64,000 bases of DNA from Streptomyces sp. P3 (GTDB taxonomy: Bacteria; Actinomycetota; Actinomycetes; Streptomycetales; Streptomycetaceae), in assembly GCF_003032475.1 (NCBI RefSeq), contig NZ_CP028369.1, positions 7,812,001-7,876,000 on the forward strand, given 5' to 3'. Both the position numbers and the translations under genes were made by a program. Below, piece after piece: positions 51,204-60,317 of the stretch; the first letter of the stretch is position 1, and each line of letters begins with the position of its first letter. A model generated the notes under the pieces. It did not search any database. It had not been told where the DNA came from and worked only from the letters and a program-made list of their open reading frames with translations.

Positions 51204-53381
51204 ATGACACAGAGCACCACCATCCGCTGGGAACAGGACCGCACCGGCCTCGTCACCCTCGTCCTCGACGACCCCGACCAGTCCGCGAACACCATGAACG
51301 CGGCCTTCCGTGCCTCCCTGGCCGCGGTCGCCGACCGCCTGGAGGCCGAGAAGGACTCCGTCCGGGGCGTCATCCTCACCTCGGCCAAGAAGACCTTCTT
51401 CGCCGGCGGCGACCTGCGCGACCTCATCCGCGTCACCCCGGACACGGCCCAGGAACTGCTGGACGGCGGACTGGAGATCAAGCGCAACCTGCGCCGCATC
51501 GAGACCCTCGGCAAGCCCGTCGTCGCCGCCCTGAACGGCGCGGCCCTCGGCGGCGGCTACGAACTCGCCCTCGCCTGCCACCACCGCATCGCGCTCGACG
51601 CGCCCGGATCGAAGATCGGCTGCCCCGAGGTCACCCTCGGCCTGCTCCCCGGCGGCGGCGGCGTCGTGCGCACGGTCCGGCTGCTGGGCATCACCGACGC
51701 CCTCCTGAAGGTCCTCCTCAAGGGCACCCAGTACAGCCCGCGGCGGGCCCTGGAGAACGGTCTGGTCGACGACGTCGCCGGCACGCCCGAGGAACTGCTC
51801 GCCAAGGCCCGCGCCTTCGTCGACGCGAACCCCGAGTCGCAGCAGCCCTGGGACCGGCCGGGTTACCGCATCCCGGGCGGCACCCCGTCGAACCCCCGGT
51901 TCGCCGCCAACCTGCCCGCGTTCCCGGCGAGCCTGCGCAAGGAGACCAACGGCGCCCCCTACCCCGCGCCGCGCAACATCCTCGCCGCGGCCGTCGAGGG
52001 CGCCCAGGTCGACTTCGACACCGCACAGGTCATCGAGGCCCGCTACTTCGTCGAACTGGCCGCCGGGCAGACCTCGAAGAACATGATCCAGGCGTTCTTC
52101 TTCGACCTCCAGGCCGTCAACTCGGGCCTCAGCCGCCCCAAGGGCGTCGCACCCCGCCCGGTGCGCAGGGCGGCCGTCCTGGGCGCCGGGATGATGGGCG
52201 CCGGCATCGCCTACGCGTGCGCCCGCGCCGGCATCGACGTCGTCCTGAAGGACGTCTCCCTGGAGGCCGCCCTCAAGGGGAAGGCCTACTCCGAGAAGCT
52301 GTGCGCCAAGGCCGTCTCCCGCAGCCGCACGACCCAGGAGAAGGCGGACGCGCTCCTCGCCCGCATCACGCCCGCCGCGGACCCCGCCGACCTGGCCGGC
52401 TGCGACGCCGTCATCGAGGCCGTCTTCGAGGACACCGCCCTCAAGCACAAGGTCTTCCAGGAGATCGAGCAGGTCGTCGCCCCCGACGCCCTGCTGTGCT
52501 CCAACACCTCCACGCTGCCCATCACCGCCCTCGCCGAAGGAGTCCAGCGCCAGGCGGACTTCATCGGGCTGCACTTCTTCTCGCCCGTCGACAAGATGCC
52601 GCTGGTCGAGATCATCAAGGGCGAGCGCACCGGCGACGAGGCGCTCGCGCGCGCCTTCGACCTGGTGCGGCAGATCAGCAAGACGCCGATCGTCGTCAAC
52701 GACTCGCGCGGCTTCTTCACCTCCCGGGTGATCGGCCACTTCATCAACGAGGGCGTCGCCATGGTCGGCGAGGGCATCGAGCCCGCCTCCGTGGAACAGG
52801 CTGCCGCGCAGGCCGGCTACCCCGCCAAGGTGCTATCCCTGATGGACGAGCTGACGCTGACCCTCCCGCGCAAGATCCGGCGCGAGTCCAGGCGGGCTGT
52901 CGAGGAGGCCGGCGGCACCTGGCCCGGACACCCCGCCGAGGCCGTCATCGACCGCATGGTCGACGAGTTCGGCCGCACGGGGCGCAGCGGCGGCGCCGGC
53001 TTCTACGAGTACGGGGAGGACGGCAGGCGGGCCGGTCTGTGGCCGGGGCTGCGCGAGCACTTCACCCGCGCGGGCGCCGAGATCCCCTTCGAGGACATGC
53101 AGGAGCGCATGCTCTTCTCCGAGGCCCTCGACACCGTCAGGCTCGTCGAGGAGGGCGTCCTGACCTCCGTGGCCGACGCCAACATCGGCTCCCTCTTCGG
53201 CATCGGCTTCCCCGGCTGGACCGGTGGCGTGCTCCAGTACATCAACGGCTACGACGGCGGGCTCCCGGGCTTCGTGGCCCGCGCGCGTGAGCTCGCCGCG
53301 CGCTACGGCGACCGCTTCACCCCGCCCGCGCTGCTGGTGGAGAAGGCGCAACGGGGGGAGACCTTCACGGACGCGCGCTGA
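51204..53381 (+). CDS. fadB: Multifunctional fatty-acid oxidation enzyme (enoyl-CoA hydratase/3-hydroxyacyl-CoA dehydrogenase)
   Basis: A 725-aa protein. Residues 1-200 are a crotonase domain with GAALGGGYELALACHH and GCPEVTLGLLPGGGG, keeping both catalytic glutamates. From about 315 a 3-hydroxyacyl-CoA dehydrogenase begins with AAVLGAGMMGAGIAYACA, then SNTSTLPITALAE and GLHFFSPVDKMPLVEII with the catalytic His, followed by the C-terminal helical domain. It performs the middle two steps of beta-oxidation with the thiolase upstream. ATG 51204 follows ACGGAGAAA. Confidence 0.94.
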   Translation: MTQSTTIRWEQDRTGLVTLVLDDPDQSANTMNAAFRASLAAVADRLEAEKDSVRGVILTSAKKTFFAGGDLRDLIRVTPDTAQELLDGGLEIKRNLRRIETLGKPVVAALNGAALGGGYELALACHHRIALDAPGSKIGCPEVTLGLLPGGGGVVRTVRLLGITDALLKVLLKGTQYSPRRALENGLVDDVAGTPEELLAKARAFVDANPESQQPWDRPGYRIPGGTPSNPRFAANLPAFPASLRKETNGAPYPAPRNILAAAVEGAQVDFDTAQVIEARYFVELAAGQTSKNMIQAFFFDLQAVNSGLSRPKGVAPRPVRRAAVLGAGMMGAGIAYACARAGIDVVLKDVSLEAALKGKAYSEKLCAKAVSRSRTTQEKADALLARITPAADPADLAGCDAVIEAVFEDTALKHKVFQEIEQVVAPDALLCSNTSTLPITALAEGVQRQADFIGLHFFSPVDKMPLVEIIKGERTGDEALARAFDLVRQISKTPIVVNDSRGFFTSRVIGHFINEGVAMVGEGIEPASVEQAAAQAGYPAKVLSLMDELTLTLPRKIRRESRRAVEEAGGTWPGHPAEAVIDRMVDEFGRTGRSGGAGFYEYGEDGRRAGLWPGLREHFTRAGAEIPFEDMQERMLFSEALDTVRLVEEGVLTSVADANIGSLFGIGFPGWTGGVLQYINGYDGGLPGFVARARELAARYGDRFTPPALLVEKAQRGETFTDAR

Positions 53382-53393
53382 GCGCCCGGACCG

Positions 53394-54107
53394 TCACGGG
53401 GAGCCGTCCGCCGACGGCTCCCCGAGCCACTCCCGCAGTTCCTCCGTGAGCGAGCGCTGAAAGGCCGTCAGCAGCGCCTGGACGACGAGCGGCTGCATGT
53501 GGGCCGACAGCGACCGCACGGCCCGCGCGTCGCGCTCCGGCACCTCCTCGCGCAGCAGCCGCGACAGCTCGTGGGCCGCCGCGCGCGCATGGTCGAGCAG
53601 GACGGTGCGCGCCGCGCGGATGGACTCCGGCGACAACGGCATGTCCAGCAGCCGGACCCCCAGCCGCAGCAGGCCGGGGTCGAGCCCGTACCCGTCGTCG
53701 TCGCGGCGTACGACGTTCATCGCGACGAGCCGGTCCAGATCCTCCTCGCCGAGCGTGCGCCCGGCCCGCCGCTGCAGTTCCTCCCGGGTCACCGTCTCCA
53801 CCGCGTCCGGCGCCCAGGAAGCCACCACGGCCCGGTGCACGGCGAGGTCGTGGGCGTCGAGACCGGGCGGCAGTCGCTCCAGATAGCGCTCGATCGCCGC
53901 CAGCGTCAGCCCCTGTCCGCGCAGCTCCTCGATCAGGGCCAGGCGCGCGAGGTGCCCGGCGCCGTAACGCCCCACCCGGCGCGGTCCGATGACCGGCGGC
54001 GGCAGCAGCCCCTTCGTGCCGTAGAAGCGCACCGTGCGCACCGTGACCCCGGCGCGCGCGGCCAGCTCGTCGACCGTGAGGGCCGGATCCTCGGTCTCGC
54101 TCGTCAT
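53394..54107 (-). CDS. MerR family transcriptional regulator
   Basis: A 237-aa protein. Residues 10-80 form the MerR winged HTH (LTVDELAARAGVTVRTVRFYG, GPRRVGRYGAGHLARLALIEEL), followed by the antiparallel coiled coil and a larger helical effector domain of about 130 residues without a cysteine cluster, so it is not a metal sensor. It converges on the fadB operon and shares an upstream 27-bp element with that operon. A fatty acyl or related ligand is plausible but inferred. Confidence 0.88.
   Translation of the reverse strand: MTSETEDPALTVDELAARAGVTVRTVRFYGTKGLLPPPVIGPRRVGRYGAGHLARLALIEELRGQGLTLAAIERYLERLPPGLDAHDLAVHRAVVASWAPDAVETVTREELQRRAGRTLGEEDLDRLVAMNVVRRDDDGYGLDPGLLRLGVRLLDMPLSPESIRAARTVLLDHARAAAHELSRLLREEVPERDARAVRSLSAHMQPLVVQALLTAFQRSLTEELREWLGEPSADGSP
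53397..53424. terminator. Hairpin at the fadB/MerR convergent ends
   Basis: CGGGGAGCCGTC and GACGGCTCCCCG surround CGCC. The hairpin overlaps the last codons of the MerR gene and would terminate both transcripts. Confidence 0.75.
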
Positions 54108-54118
54108 GTGCAGCAGTA

Positions 54119-54145
54119 TCGCTGTCACACCGATGCTGTGAAACC
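54119..54145. promoter_or_regulatory. Candidate autoregulatory MerR operator
   Basis: Its reverse complement shares 20 of 27 bases with 48706-48732 and ends 11 bp before the MerR start codon, the same geometry as at the acyl-CoA operon. Confidence 0.6.
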
Positions 54146-54353
54146 CGTGACGGCGGAGCGACAGGCGGGCCTGCGGACAGGTGCGCCTGCGGACCGGCCT
54201 CGGACGGCACGGGAACTCCGCGCGTCCGTGCACATGCCACGGATAGGCTGCGGGCTGGCCGGGGGCAAGTGGTCCCGCGTCGAGCCGCTCGTGCGGGAGC
54301 GGCTCGTACGGCGGGGCGTCGCGGTGACGGTGTACGACCACGGGGAGGGGTAG
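54138..54353 (+). pseudogene. Remnant of a macrodomain (ADP-ribose-binding) protein, C-terminal piece
   Basis: A 71-codon frame ends in SVHMPRIGCGLAGGKWSRVEPL followed by GVAVTVYD, which is the last strand-helix-strand of macrodomain proteins: the GxGxAGG-type phosphate loop and the closing strand. The first two-thirds of the domain, including the ADP-ribose-binding Asp, is missing, and its place is taken by the MerR promoter. The frame stops 5 bp before the PfkB start, as an intact upstream partner gene would. A truncation of a formerly functional gene is the best explanation. Confidence 0.65.
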
Positions 54354-54358
54354 CGCAC

Positions 54359-55324
54359 ATGCGCGCACAGACCGGGCACATCGACGGAACCGGCGATGTC
54401 GTCGACGTCCACGGCGTCGCGGACGTCCACGACATCGACGTACTGGTGCTCGGCGGGGCCGGCGTGGACACGATCGTGTACGTGCCGGAGCTGCCGCTCC
54501 CGTACGCCGACAGCTACATGATCGACAGCGGGATCCGCGCCCGCGCCGGCCAGACCGGCGACTTCGTCGCCCTGGGCCTCGCCGCTCTCGGCCTGCGCAC
54601 CCATCATCTCGACTTCCTCGGTGACGATCCCGAGGGTGACCTGGTCCGCGCCCTGCACGAGGAGCACGGCATCGCCCTCACCGCGATCCCGCAGCCCGCC
54701 GGCACCAAGCGCGCGGTCAACCTGGTGAGCCCGGACGGCAGGCGGCTGTCGCTGTACGACACCAGCCGCGGGCGACCGGACGACCGTTTCCCCACGGGCA
54801 CCCTGCGCGATCTCGCCGCGGCGAGCCGCCACGCGCACGTGTCCATCACGCAGCCCTGTGCCGAGGCGCTGCCCGTCCTGCGCGAGGCGGGCGTCGGCAT
54901 CTCCACCGACCTGCACAACTGGGACGGCGAGAACCCCTACCAGGCGGCCTTCGCCCTGGCGGCGGACGTCGTGTTCGTCTCCGCGACCGCCCTGCCCGAC
55001 CCGCGGGCGACCATGCGCCGCATCGCCGAGCACGGCCGCGCCGAAGCGGTCGTCGCCACCGCCGGGGCCGAGGGAGCGTATCTGCTGGCAGGAGGCGAGC
55101 TGACACACGTCCCCGCCGTCGTCCCGCCCGGGCCGGTGGTCGACTCCAACGGCGCGGGCGACGCCTTCGCCGCCGCCTTCCTGTTCGGCCGTCTCCACGG
55201 CGAACCGCCCCGCCGGTGCGCCGAGTTCGGGGCACTGGCGGGGGCGTACGCGTGCACGGTGCCGGCTGCCGAGAGCGCCGCCCTGCCCCGCGCCGAACTG
55301 CTGGCGCGGGCGAGCGCCCGCTGA
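54359..55324 (+). CDS. PfkB family carbohydrate/nucleoside kinase
   Basis: A 321-aa ribokinase-like protein. After a 20-residue His/Asp-rich start it shows the PfkB opening DVLVLGGAGVDTIVYV, GQTGDFVALGLAALGL, FLGDDPEGD and the C-terminal signature VVDSNGAGDAFAAAF with the catalytic Asp. It phosphorylates a sugar or nucleoside with ATP; the substrate is not evident. ATG 54359 follows GGGGAGGGG. It lies right after a macrodomain remnant, so the kinase may once have worked with an ADP-ribose-processing partner. Confidence 0.9.
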   Translation: MRAQTGHIDGTGDVVDVHGVADVHDIDVLVLGGAGVDTIVYVPELPLPYADSYMIDSGIRARAGQTGDFVALGLAALGLRTHHLDFLGDDPEGDLVRALHEEHGIALTAIPQPAGTKRAVNLVSPDGRRLSLYDTSRGRPDDRFPTGTLRDLAAASRHAHVSITQPCAEALPVLREAGVGISTDLHNWDGENPYQAAFALAADVVFVSATALPDPRATMRRIAEHGRAEAVVATAGAEGAYLLAGGELTHVPAVVPPGPVVDSNGAGDAFAAAFLFGRLHGEPPRRCAEFGALAGAYACTVPAAESAALPRAELLARASAR

Positions 55325-55351
55325 CCGGCGGCCCGGGGAGCCCGGGCGAGG

Positions 55352-55531
55352 TCAGTTCTGCTTACGTCTCGCAGCGGACAGGCCGATCACCCCGACGAGG
55401 GCGACGATCGCGCCCAGCAGGGTCAGCACCGGCACGCCGCCGATGAGCCCGACGGCCATGACCACCGCCCCGATCAGCGGCACCACTCTCCACACGCCCA
55501 GACCCTCGTTGCCGTTCCGTGCAGCCGCCAT
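55352..55531 (-). CDS. Small two-helix membrane protein
   Basis: A 59-aa protein from ATG 55531 with two hydrophobic segments (VVPLIGAVVMAVGLIGG and LTLLGAIVALVGVIGL) and a basic C-terminus AARRKQN. An earlier in-frame start at 55579 is possible, but the GGGGGGACGG sequence fits 55531. No family was recognised; similar small proteins occur widely in actinobacteria. Confidence 0.75.
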   Translation of the reverse strand: MAAARNGNEGLGVWRVVPLIGAVVMAVGLIGGVPVLTLLGAIVALVGVIGLSAARRKQN

Positions 55532-55817
55532 GGCCGTCCCCCCACTCTCTTCGCGGTTCCCGTACGGCTTGTTACCCACAGCCGCCCTCTGTCAGACGGG
55601 AGTTCGCGGACTTCGGGCATCGCGGGCGGAGCGGCGGCCGGCCCCCGGCAGCACCGTGCTCGTGGACGTCGTTCGTGGCCGCGAACCGGCCGGCACGAGC
55701 GGTCCGCCTCGGCGCGCGTGGTCCCGGCCGGACTTGGCGCACCTCCCGGCGCACTGCCCGCCGCTGCCTCATCTGCCCTCTTCTGCACGGGAGTTGACGC
55801 GAGTACCGTCGAAGCGC

Positions 55818-57776
55818 ATGTGGACACGCATGCGCTTCACGATCTGGAGGCCGCTCGCGACGGCGGCCGTCACCCTCCTGGCGGCCGCCCTCCTCACCCC
55901 AGTCGCGGCCCACGGAGCCCCCCGGGAGAGCCGACCCGTCTACTCCTACGAGAACGCCGTCCGCGAGGCCGTCTGGGTCGACACCGGACTCGACGCCGAC
56001 GGCGACGGCCGCACCGACCGCGTCGCCGTCGACATCGTCCGGCCCCGCGAACCCGCCGCGCAGGGCCGCAAAGTGCCCGTCATCATGGACGCCAGCCCCT
56101 ACTACTCCTGCTGCGGACGCGGCAACGAGAGCCAGCGCAAGACCTACGACGCCGAGGGCCGCGTCGTCGGGATGCCGCTGTTCTACGACAACTACTTCGT
56201 GCCGCGGGGCTACGCCTTCGTCGGTGTCGACCTGGCCGGAACCAACCGCTCCGACGGCTGCGAGGACGTCGGCGGCCGTGGTGAGGTGCAGTCCGCGAAG
56301 GCGGTCGTCGACTGGCTCAACGGCCGCGCCAAGGGCTACACCAGCCGCACCGGCGCAACGACCGCCGAGGCGAGCTGGACCAACGGCAGAACGGGCATGA
56401 TCGGCAAGAGCTGGGACGGCACCATCGCCAACGCCGTCGCCGCGACCGGCGTGCGGGGACTGAGGACGATCGTCCCCATCGCCGCCATCTCCTCCTGGTA
56501 CGACTACTACTTCGCCCGGGGCGCGCCCCTCTACGACTCCGGCCCCGACGCCCTCGCCGACTACGTCAGCAGCCCCGACGCCCGCGCCGGGTGCACCGCC
56601 GTGCAGCGCCGGCTCGTCGACGAGGCACCGCGCACCGGTGACCGCACGCCGCTGTGGACCGAGCGCGACTACGTCAAGAACGCGCACCGGGTGAAGGCCA
56701 GCGTCTTCCTCGTGCACGGCATGCAGGACCTCAACGTCCGCACCAAGCACCTCGGCCAGTGGTGGGACGCCCTCGCGAAGAACGGCGTGCACCGCAAGAT
56801 CTGGCTCTCCCAGACCGGCCACGTCGACCCCTTCGACTTCCGCCGCGCCGCCTGGGTCGACACCCTGCACCGCTGGTTCGACCACGAACTCCTCGGCTAC
56901 GACAACGGCATCGACCGCGAGCCCATGGCCGACGTCGAACGCCACCCCGACCAGTGGGTCACCTCGGCGTCCTGGCCGCCGCGCGGCACGCAGACCACGA
57001 CCCTGCGCCCGGCCGCCGGCGACCGGCCGGGCGCAGGGACGCTCGGCCTGCGCGGGAGCACCGGCGCCGCCGCCTTCACCGACGACCCGCAGCGCGACGA
57101 GAGGGACTGGGCCGCGCAGATCGACACCCCGACGCCCGACAAGGCGGGCTTCGTCACCGGCGCCCTCACCCGGGACCTGCGGCTGTCCGGCTCCTCGAAG
57201 GTCACCGTCACCGCCACGCCCAGCACGGCGACGGCCCACCTGAGCGCCGTCCTCGTCGACCTCGGTCCCGACACGATCCGCGACTACGCGGCGGGAGGCG
57301 AGGGGATCACCACCCTCGCCGACCGCACCTGCTGGGGCGTGAGCACCGCGGGCGACAGTGCCTGCTTCAAGGAGACGAAGGCCGCGACGCTCGACGTCGG
57401 CGCCACGGTCGTCAGCCGGGGCTGGGCCGACCTCGGGACCTCCGCCGATCCCGGCAGGGGCGTGCCGCTGACCCCGGGCAGGGCGTACACGATCACCCTG
57501 GACCTCGCGGCCACCGACCACGTCGTACCGTCCGGCCATCGCCTCGCACTGATCGTGGCGGGCACCGACAAGGACCTCATCGACCCGCCCGCCGACCGTC
57601 CGACGCTCACCCTGGACCTGGCCCGTACCTCGGCCCGGGTCCCCGTCGTGGGCGGCGCGAAGGCCTTCGCCGCCGCGACGGCCGGATCACCGGCGGCCGA
57701 CGCCACGCACCGCGCACCGCACGCGGCCCCGCCGGCCGGCACCGGTGCGCCGAGGAGCGCCTTCCGGATCCCGTGA
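55818..57776 (+). CDS. Secreted S15-family Xaa-Pro dipeptidyl-peptidase
   Basis: A 652-aa exported protein. The signal peptide has WRPLATAAVTLLAAALLTP and cleavage near AHGA. The alpha/beta hydrolase core shows the nucleophile GKSWDG, Asp in HGMQDLNV and His in SQTGHVDPF, the S15 triad, followed by a C-terminal jelly-roll domain (about 430-620). Such enzymes remove X-Pro dipeptides outside the cell. The ATG at 55818 gives a standard signal peptide; the Met at codon 5 is possible. It is alone in its transcript. Confidence 0.92.
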   Translation: MWTRMRFTIWRPLATAAVTLLAAALLTPVAAHGAPRESRPVYSYENAVREAVWVDTGLDADGDGRTDRVAVDIVRPREPAAQGRKVPVIMDASPYYSCCGRGNESQRKTYDAEGRVVGMPLFYDNYFVPRGYAFVGVDLAGTNRSDGCEDVGGRGEVQSAKAVVDWLNGRAKGYTSRTGATTAEASWTNGRTGMIGKSWDGTIANAVAATGVRGLRTIVPIAAISSWYDYYFARGAPLYDSGPDALADYVSSPDARAGCTAVQRRLVDEAPRTGDRTPLWTERDYVKNAHRVKASVFLVHGMQDLNVRTKHLGQWWDALAKNGVHRKIWLSQTGHVDPFDFRRAAWVDTLHRWFDHELLGYDNGIDREPMADVERHPDQWVTSASWPPRGTQTTTLRPAAGDRPGAGTLGLRGSTGAAAFTDDPQRDERDWAAQIDTPTPDKAGFVTGALTRDLRLSGSSKVTVTATPSTATAHLSAVLVDLGPDTIRDYAAGGEGITTLADRTCWGVSTAGDSACFKETKAATLDVGATVVSRGWADLGTSADPGRGVPLTPGRAYTITLDLAATDHVVPSGHRLALIVAGTDKDLIDPPADRPTLTLDLARTSARVPVVGGAKAFAAATAGSPAADATHRAPHAAPPAGTGAPRSAFRIP

Positions 57777-57848
57777 CCGACAGGCCCCGGCGTGCTCCCG
57801 ATCCCGTGACCGGTCGGCCGGGAGCGGGGCACCGGCGTCCGTGACCGG

Positions 57849-58305
57849 TCAGGAGGAGGCGGCCGGCCCGGCCGCCTCCTCCGCGCGTCCCCAGGCGACG
57901 GTCACCCCGCCGCCGTGGTCGTGGATCACGGCGCGTCCGTCGCGCCCGCCGCACACGGACAGCCGGCCCACCGCGCCACGGACAGCCGTCCGCCGCCCAG
58001 GCCTCGACGTTCGCCGGGTCCACCGGGCTCATCGCCCCCTCGACCAGCCGCACCCCGCTCTCCTCGGGTTGTGCGGCCGACTCCTGGCACACCTCCGGCC
58101 GGCGCAGTGCCCATGCGCGCGCCGACACCATCGGCTCGATGCGCCACGGCCACCACAGCGCACCCGCGACGGCCGAGGTGGTCCGCTCCACGGGGCGGGG
58201 ACACGCGCCCGCACCCGCACCCGTCGGCCCCCGCTCGGCCAGGACGACAGCCGCCGCCGGCCCGATGACCCCGCCGCCGACCACGACGACGCCGCCGCCC
58301 GCCTG
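57849..58305 (-). pseudogene. Decayed D-amino-acid oxidase (DAO) gene
   Basis: The minus strand carries an FAD-binding N-terminus (GGGVVVVGGGVIGPAAAVVLAERG), then ERTTSAVAGALWWPWRIEP and SGVRLVEGAMSPVDPANVEAWAA, all DAO features. It shifts frame near 57950 and ends with RAVIHDHGGGVTVAWGRAEEAAG and a TGA at 57849, which is the DAO C-terminus. The total is about 457 bp, where an intact gene needs about 950, so the middle half is deleted and the frame is broken. A hairpin with 13-bp arms (57852-57882) lies in its end and probably terminates the S15 gene. Confidence 0.75.
57852..57882. terminator. Hairpin terminator after the S15 peptidase gene
   Basis: GGAGGAGGCGGCC and its reverse complement enclose GGCCC. 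Confidence 0.8.
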
Positions 58306-58404
58306 AGTGTCCGCGCCCGCACGCCGACCGACCGCGTCCCGGTTCGGCGACCGGAGGGACCCCGGCGCCCCGGACGCCGCCCGCGCACTAGGATCTGCTG
58401 TCTG

Positions 58405-60045
58405 ATGACTGCCACTCTCGTCGCCAAGAACCTCGCCGCCGGACACGGCGACCGCTCCCTCTTCTCCGGGCTCGACCTCGTGGTCGCCCCCGGGGACGTG
58501 ATCGGGCTGGTCGGCGCCAACGGCGCGGGCAAGTCCACCCTGCTGAAGCTGCTCGCCGGGCTCACCGCGCCCGAACAGGGCGAGCTCAGGCTCTCCCCGC
58601 CGACCGCGACCGTCGGCCATCTTCCCCAGGAGCCAGAGCGCCGCCCCGGTGAGAGCGTCCGCGAGTTCCTCGCCCGCCGCACCGGCGTCGCCGAGGCGCA
58701 GCGCACGATGGACGAGGCGACCCAGGCCCTGGTCGACGGGGCGCCCGGCGCGGACGACGCCTACGCGACGAGCCTGGAGCGCTGGCTCGACCTCGGCGGC
58801 GCCGACCTGGACGAACGCGCCGAGGAGGTCGCCGACTCGCTGGGGCTCGGCGTGGACCTCGACCAGCCGATGACCTCCCTGTCCGGCGGCCAGGCCGCCC
58901 GCGCGGGCCTCGCCTCCCTCCTCCTGTCCCGCTACGACGTCTTCCTGCTCGACGAGCCGACCAACGACCTCGATCTGGACGGACTGGAGCGCCTGGAACG
59001 CTTCGTGACCGGCCTGCGCGCCGGCACGGTGGTCGTCAGCCACGACCGGGAGTTCCTCACCCGCACGGTCACCAAGGTCCTCGAACTGGACCTGGCGCAG
59101 CAGCAGATCAACCTCTACGGCGGCGGCTACGACGCCTACCTCGAGGAGCGGGACGTGGCCCGCAGGCACGCGCGCGACGACTTCGAGGAGTACGCCGACA
59201 AGAAGGCCGCCCTCCAGGACCGGGCGCAGACCCAGCGCTCCTGGATGGACAAGGGCGTGAAGAACGCGCGCCGCAAGGCGGCCAACGACAACGACAAGAT
59301 CGGCCGCAAGTTCCGCAGCGAGGCCAGCGAGAAGCAGGCCGCGAAGGCGCGGCAGACCCAGCGCATGATCGAGCGCCTGGAGGTCGTCGAGGAGCCGCGC
59401 AAGGAGTGGGAGCTGCGCATGGAGATCGCGGCCGCCCCGCGCTCCGGAGCGGTGGTCGCCTCGCTGCGCGACGCGGAGGTGCGCCGCGGCGGCTTCACCT
59501 TCGGTCCGGTGACGCTGCAGATCGACTGGGCCGACCGGGTCGCGGTGACCGGCGCGAACGGCGCGGGCAAGTCCACCCTCCTCGGGGCGCTGCTCGGGCG
59601 GGTCCCGCTGGACGCCGGACACGCGGCCCTGGGATCCGGCGTCCTGGTCGGCGAGGTCGACCAGGCTCGGGCGCTGTTCCACGGCGCGGAGGCGCTGCTG
59701 GAGGCGTTCCGCGCCGCCGTCCCCGACACCGAGCCGGTCGAGGTGCGCACCCTGCTGGCCAAGTTCGGCCTGAAGTCGGACCACGTCATGCGCCCGGCGG
59801 CGACCCTGTCGCCCGGTGAGCGCACCCGTGCCGCCCTCGCGCTGCTCCAGGGGCGGGGCGTCAACCTCCTGGTCCTCGACGAGCCGACCAACCACCTCGA
59901 CCTGCCGGCCATCGAGCAGCTGGAGTCGGCCCTCGACGCCTACGAGGGCACCCTGCTGCTCGTCACCCACGACCGGCGCATGCTGGACGCGGTCCAAGTG
60001 ACACGCCGCCTGGAGGTCGCGGACGGCAAGGTGACGGAGCGGTAG
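58405..60045 (+). CDS. ABC-F family ATPase (second copy, different subfamily)
   Basis: A 546-aa protein with two ABC domains: GANGAGKSTLLKLLAG, SLSGGQAARAGLASLLLSRYDVFLLDEPTNDLD, then GANGAGKSTLLGALLG, LSPGERTRAALALLQG and LLVLDEPTNHLD. The linker is highly charged and has the basic tract NARRKAANDNDKIGRKF. It differs from the protein at 41526 in linker and signature, so the two are not recent duplicates. It likely acts on translating ribosomes. It starts at ATG 58405 close to the promoter. Confidence 0.9.
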   Translation: MTATLVAKNLAAGHGDRSLFSGLDLVVAPGDVIGLVGANGAGKSTLLKLLAGLTAPEQGELRLSPPTATVGHLPQEPERRPGESVREFLARRTGVAEAQRTMDEATQALVDGAPGADDAYATSLERWLDLGGADLDERAEEVADSLGLGVDLDQPMTSLSGGQAARAGLASLLLSRYDVFLLDEPTNDLDLDGLERLERFVTGLRAGTVVVSHDREFLTRTVTKVLELDLAQQQINLYGGGYDAYLEERDVARRHARDDFEEYADKKAALQDRAQTQRSWMDKGVKNARRKAANDNDKIGRKFRSEASEKQAAKARQTQRMIERLEVVEEPRKEWELRMEIAAAPRSGAVVASLRDAEVRRGGFTFGPVTLQIDWADRVAVTGANGAGKSTLLGALLGRVPLDAGHAALGSGVLVGEVDQARALFHGAEALLEAFRAAVPDTEPVEVRTLLAKFGLKSDHVMRPAATLSPGERTRAALALLQGRGVNLLVLDEPTNHLDLPAIEQLESALDAYEGTLLLVTHDRRMLDAVQVTRRLEVADGKVTER

Positions 60046-60061
60046 CCGCCGGGAGGGCCGT

Positions 60062-60140
60062 TCACCCCGGCCGGGTGGCGAGCCCGGGGTGGTCCAAGAC
60101 GTACCCGTCCGGGCCGAGGACGATGTCGCTGCGGAGGCAC
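60062..60140 (-). pseudogene. Possible C-terminal remnant of a putative glycolipid-binding (DUF1089) protein
   Basis: The minus strand reads RCLRSDIVLGPDGYVLDHPGLATR before a stop at 60062, resembling the GPDGxVxDYPGLxRR ending of the putative glycolipid-binding family. Upstream sequence in three frames does not form the rest of the domain. It may be a remnant, or chance; the match is short. Confidence 0.35.
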
Positions 60141-60317
60141 CGCCCGCCCCCGGGCCCGAAGCGCGCCGTCGCCCGCCCCGGTCCACGCGCTCTCGTGGCC
60201 GTCGCCGGCCCACATGCTCCGGCTGAGGACCCGGAAAGCATCCATGCGGCCTCTGTACGAGCCGTCCGGGCCGCGGTGCGTCCGCCCGCGGTCCCGGCCC
60301 GCTCCTTCACTGTGTCG

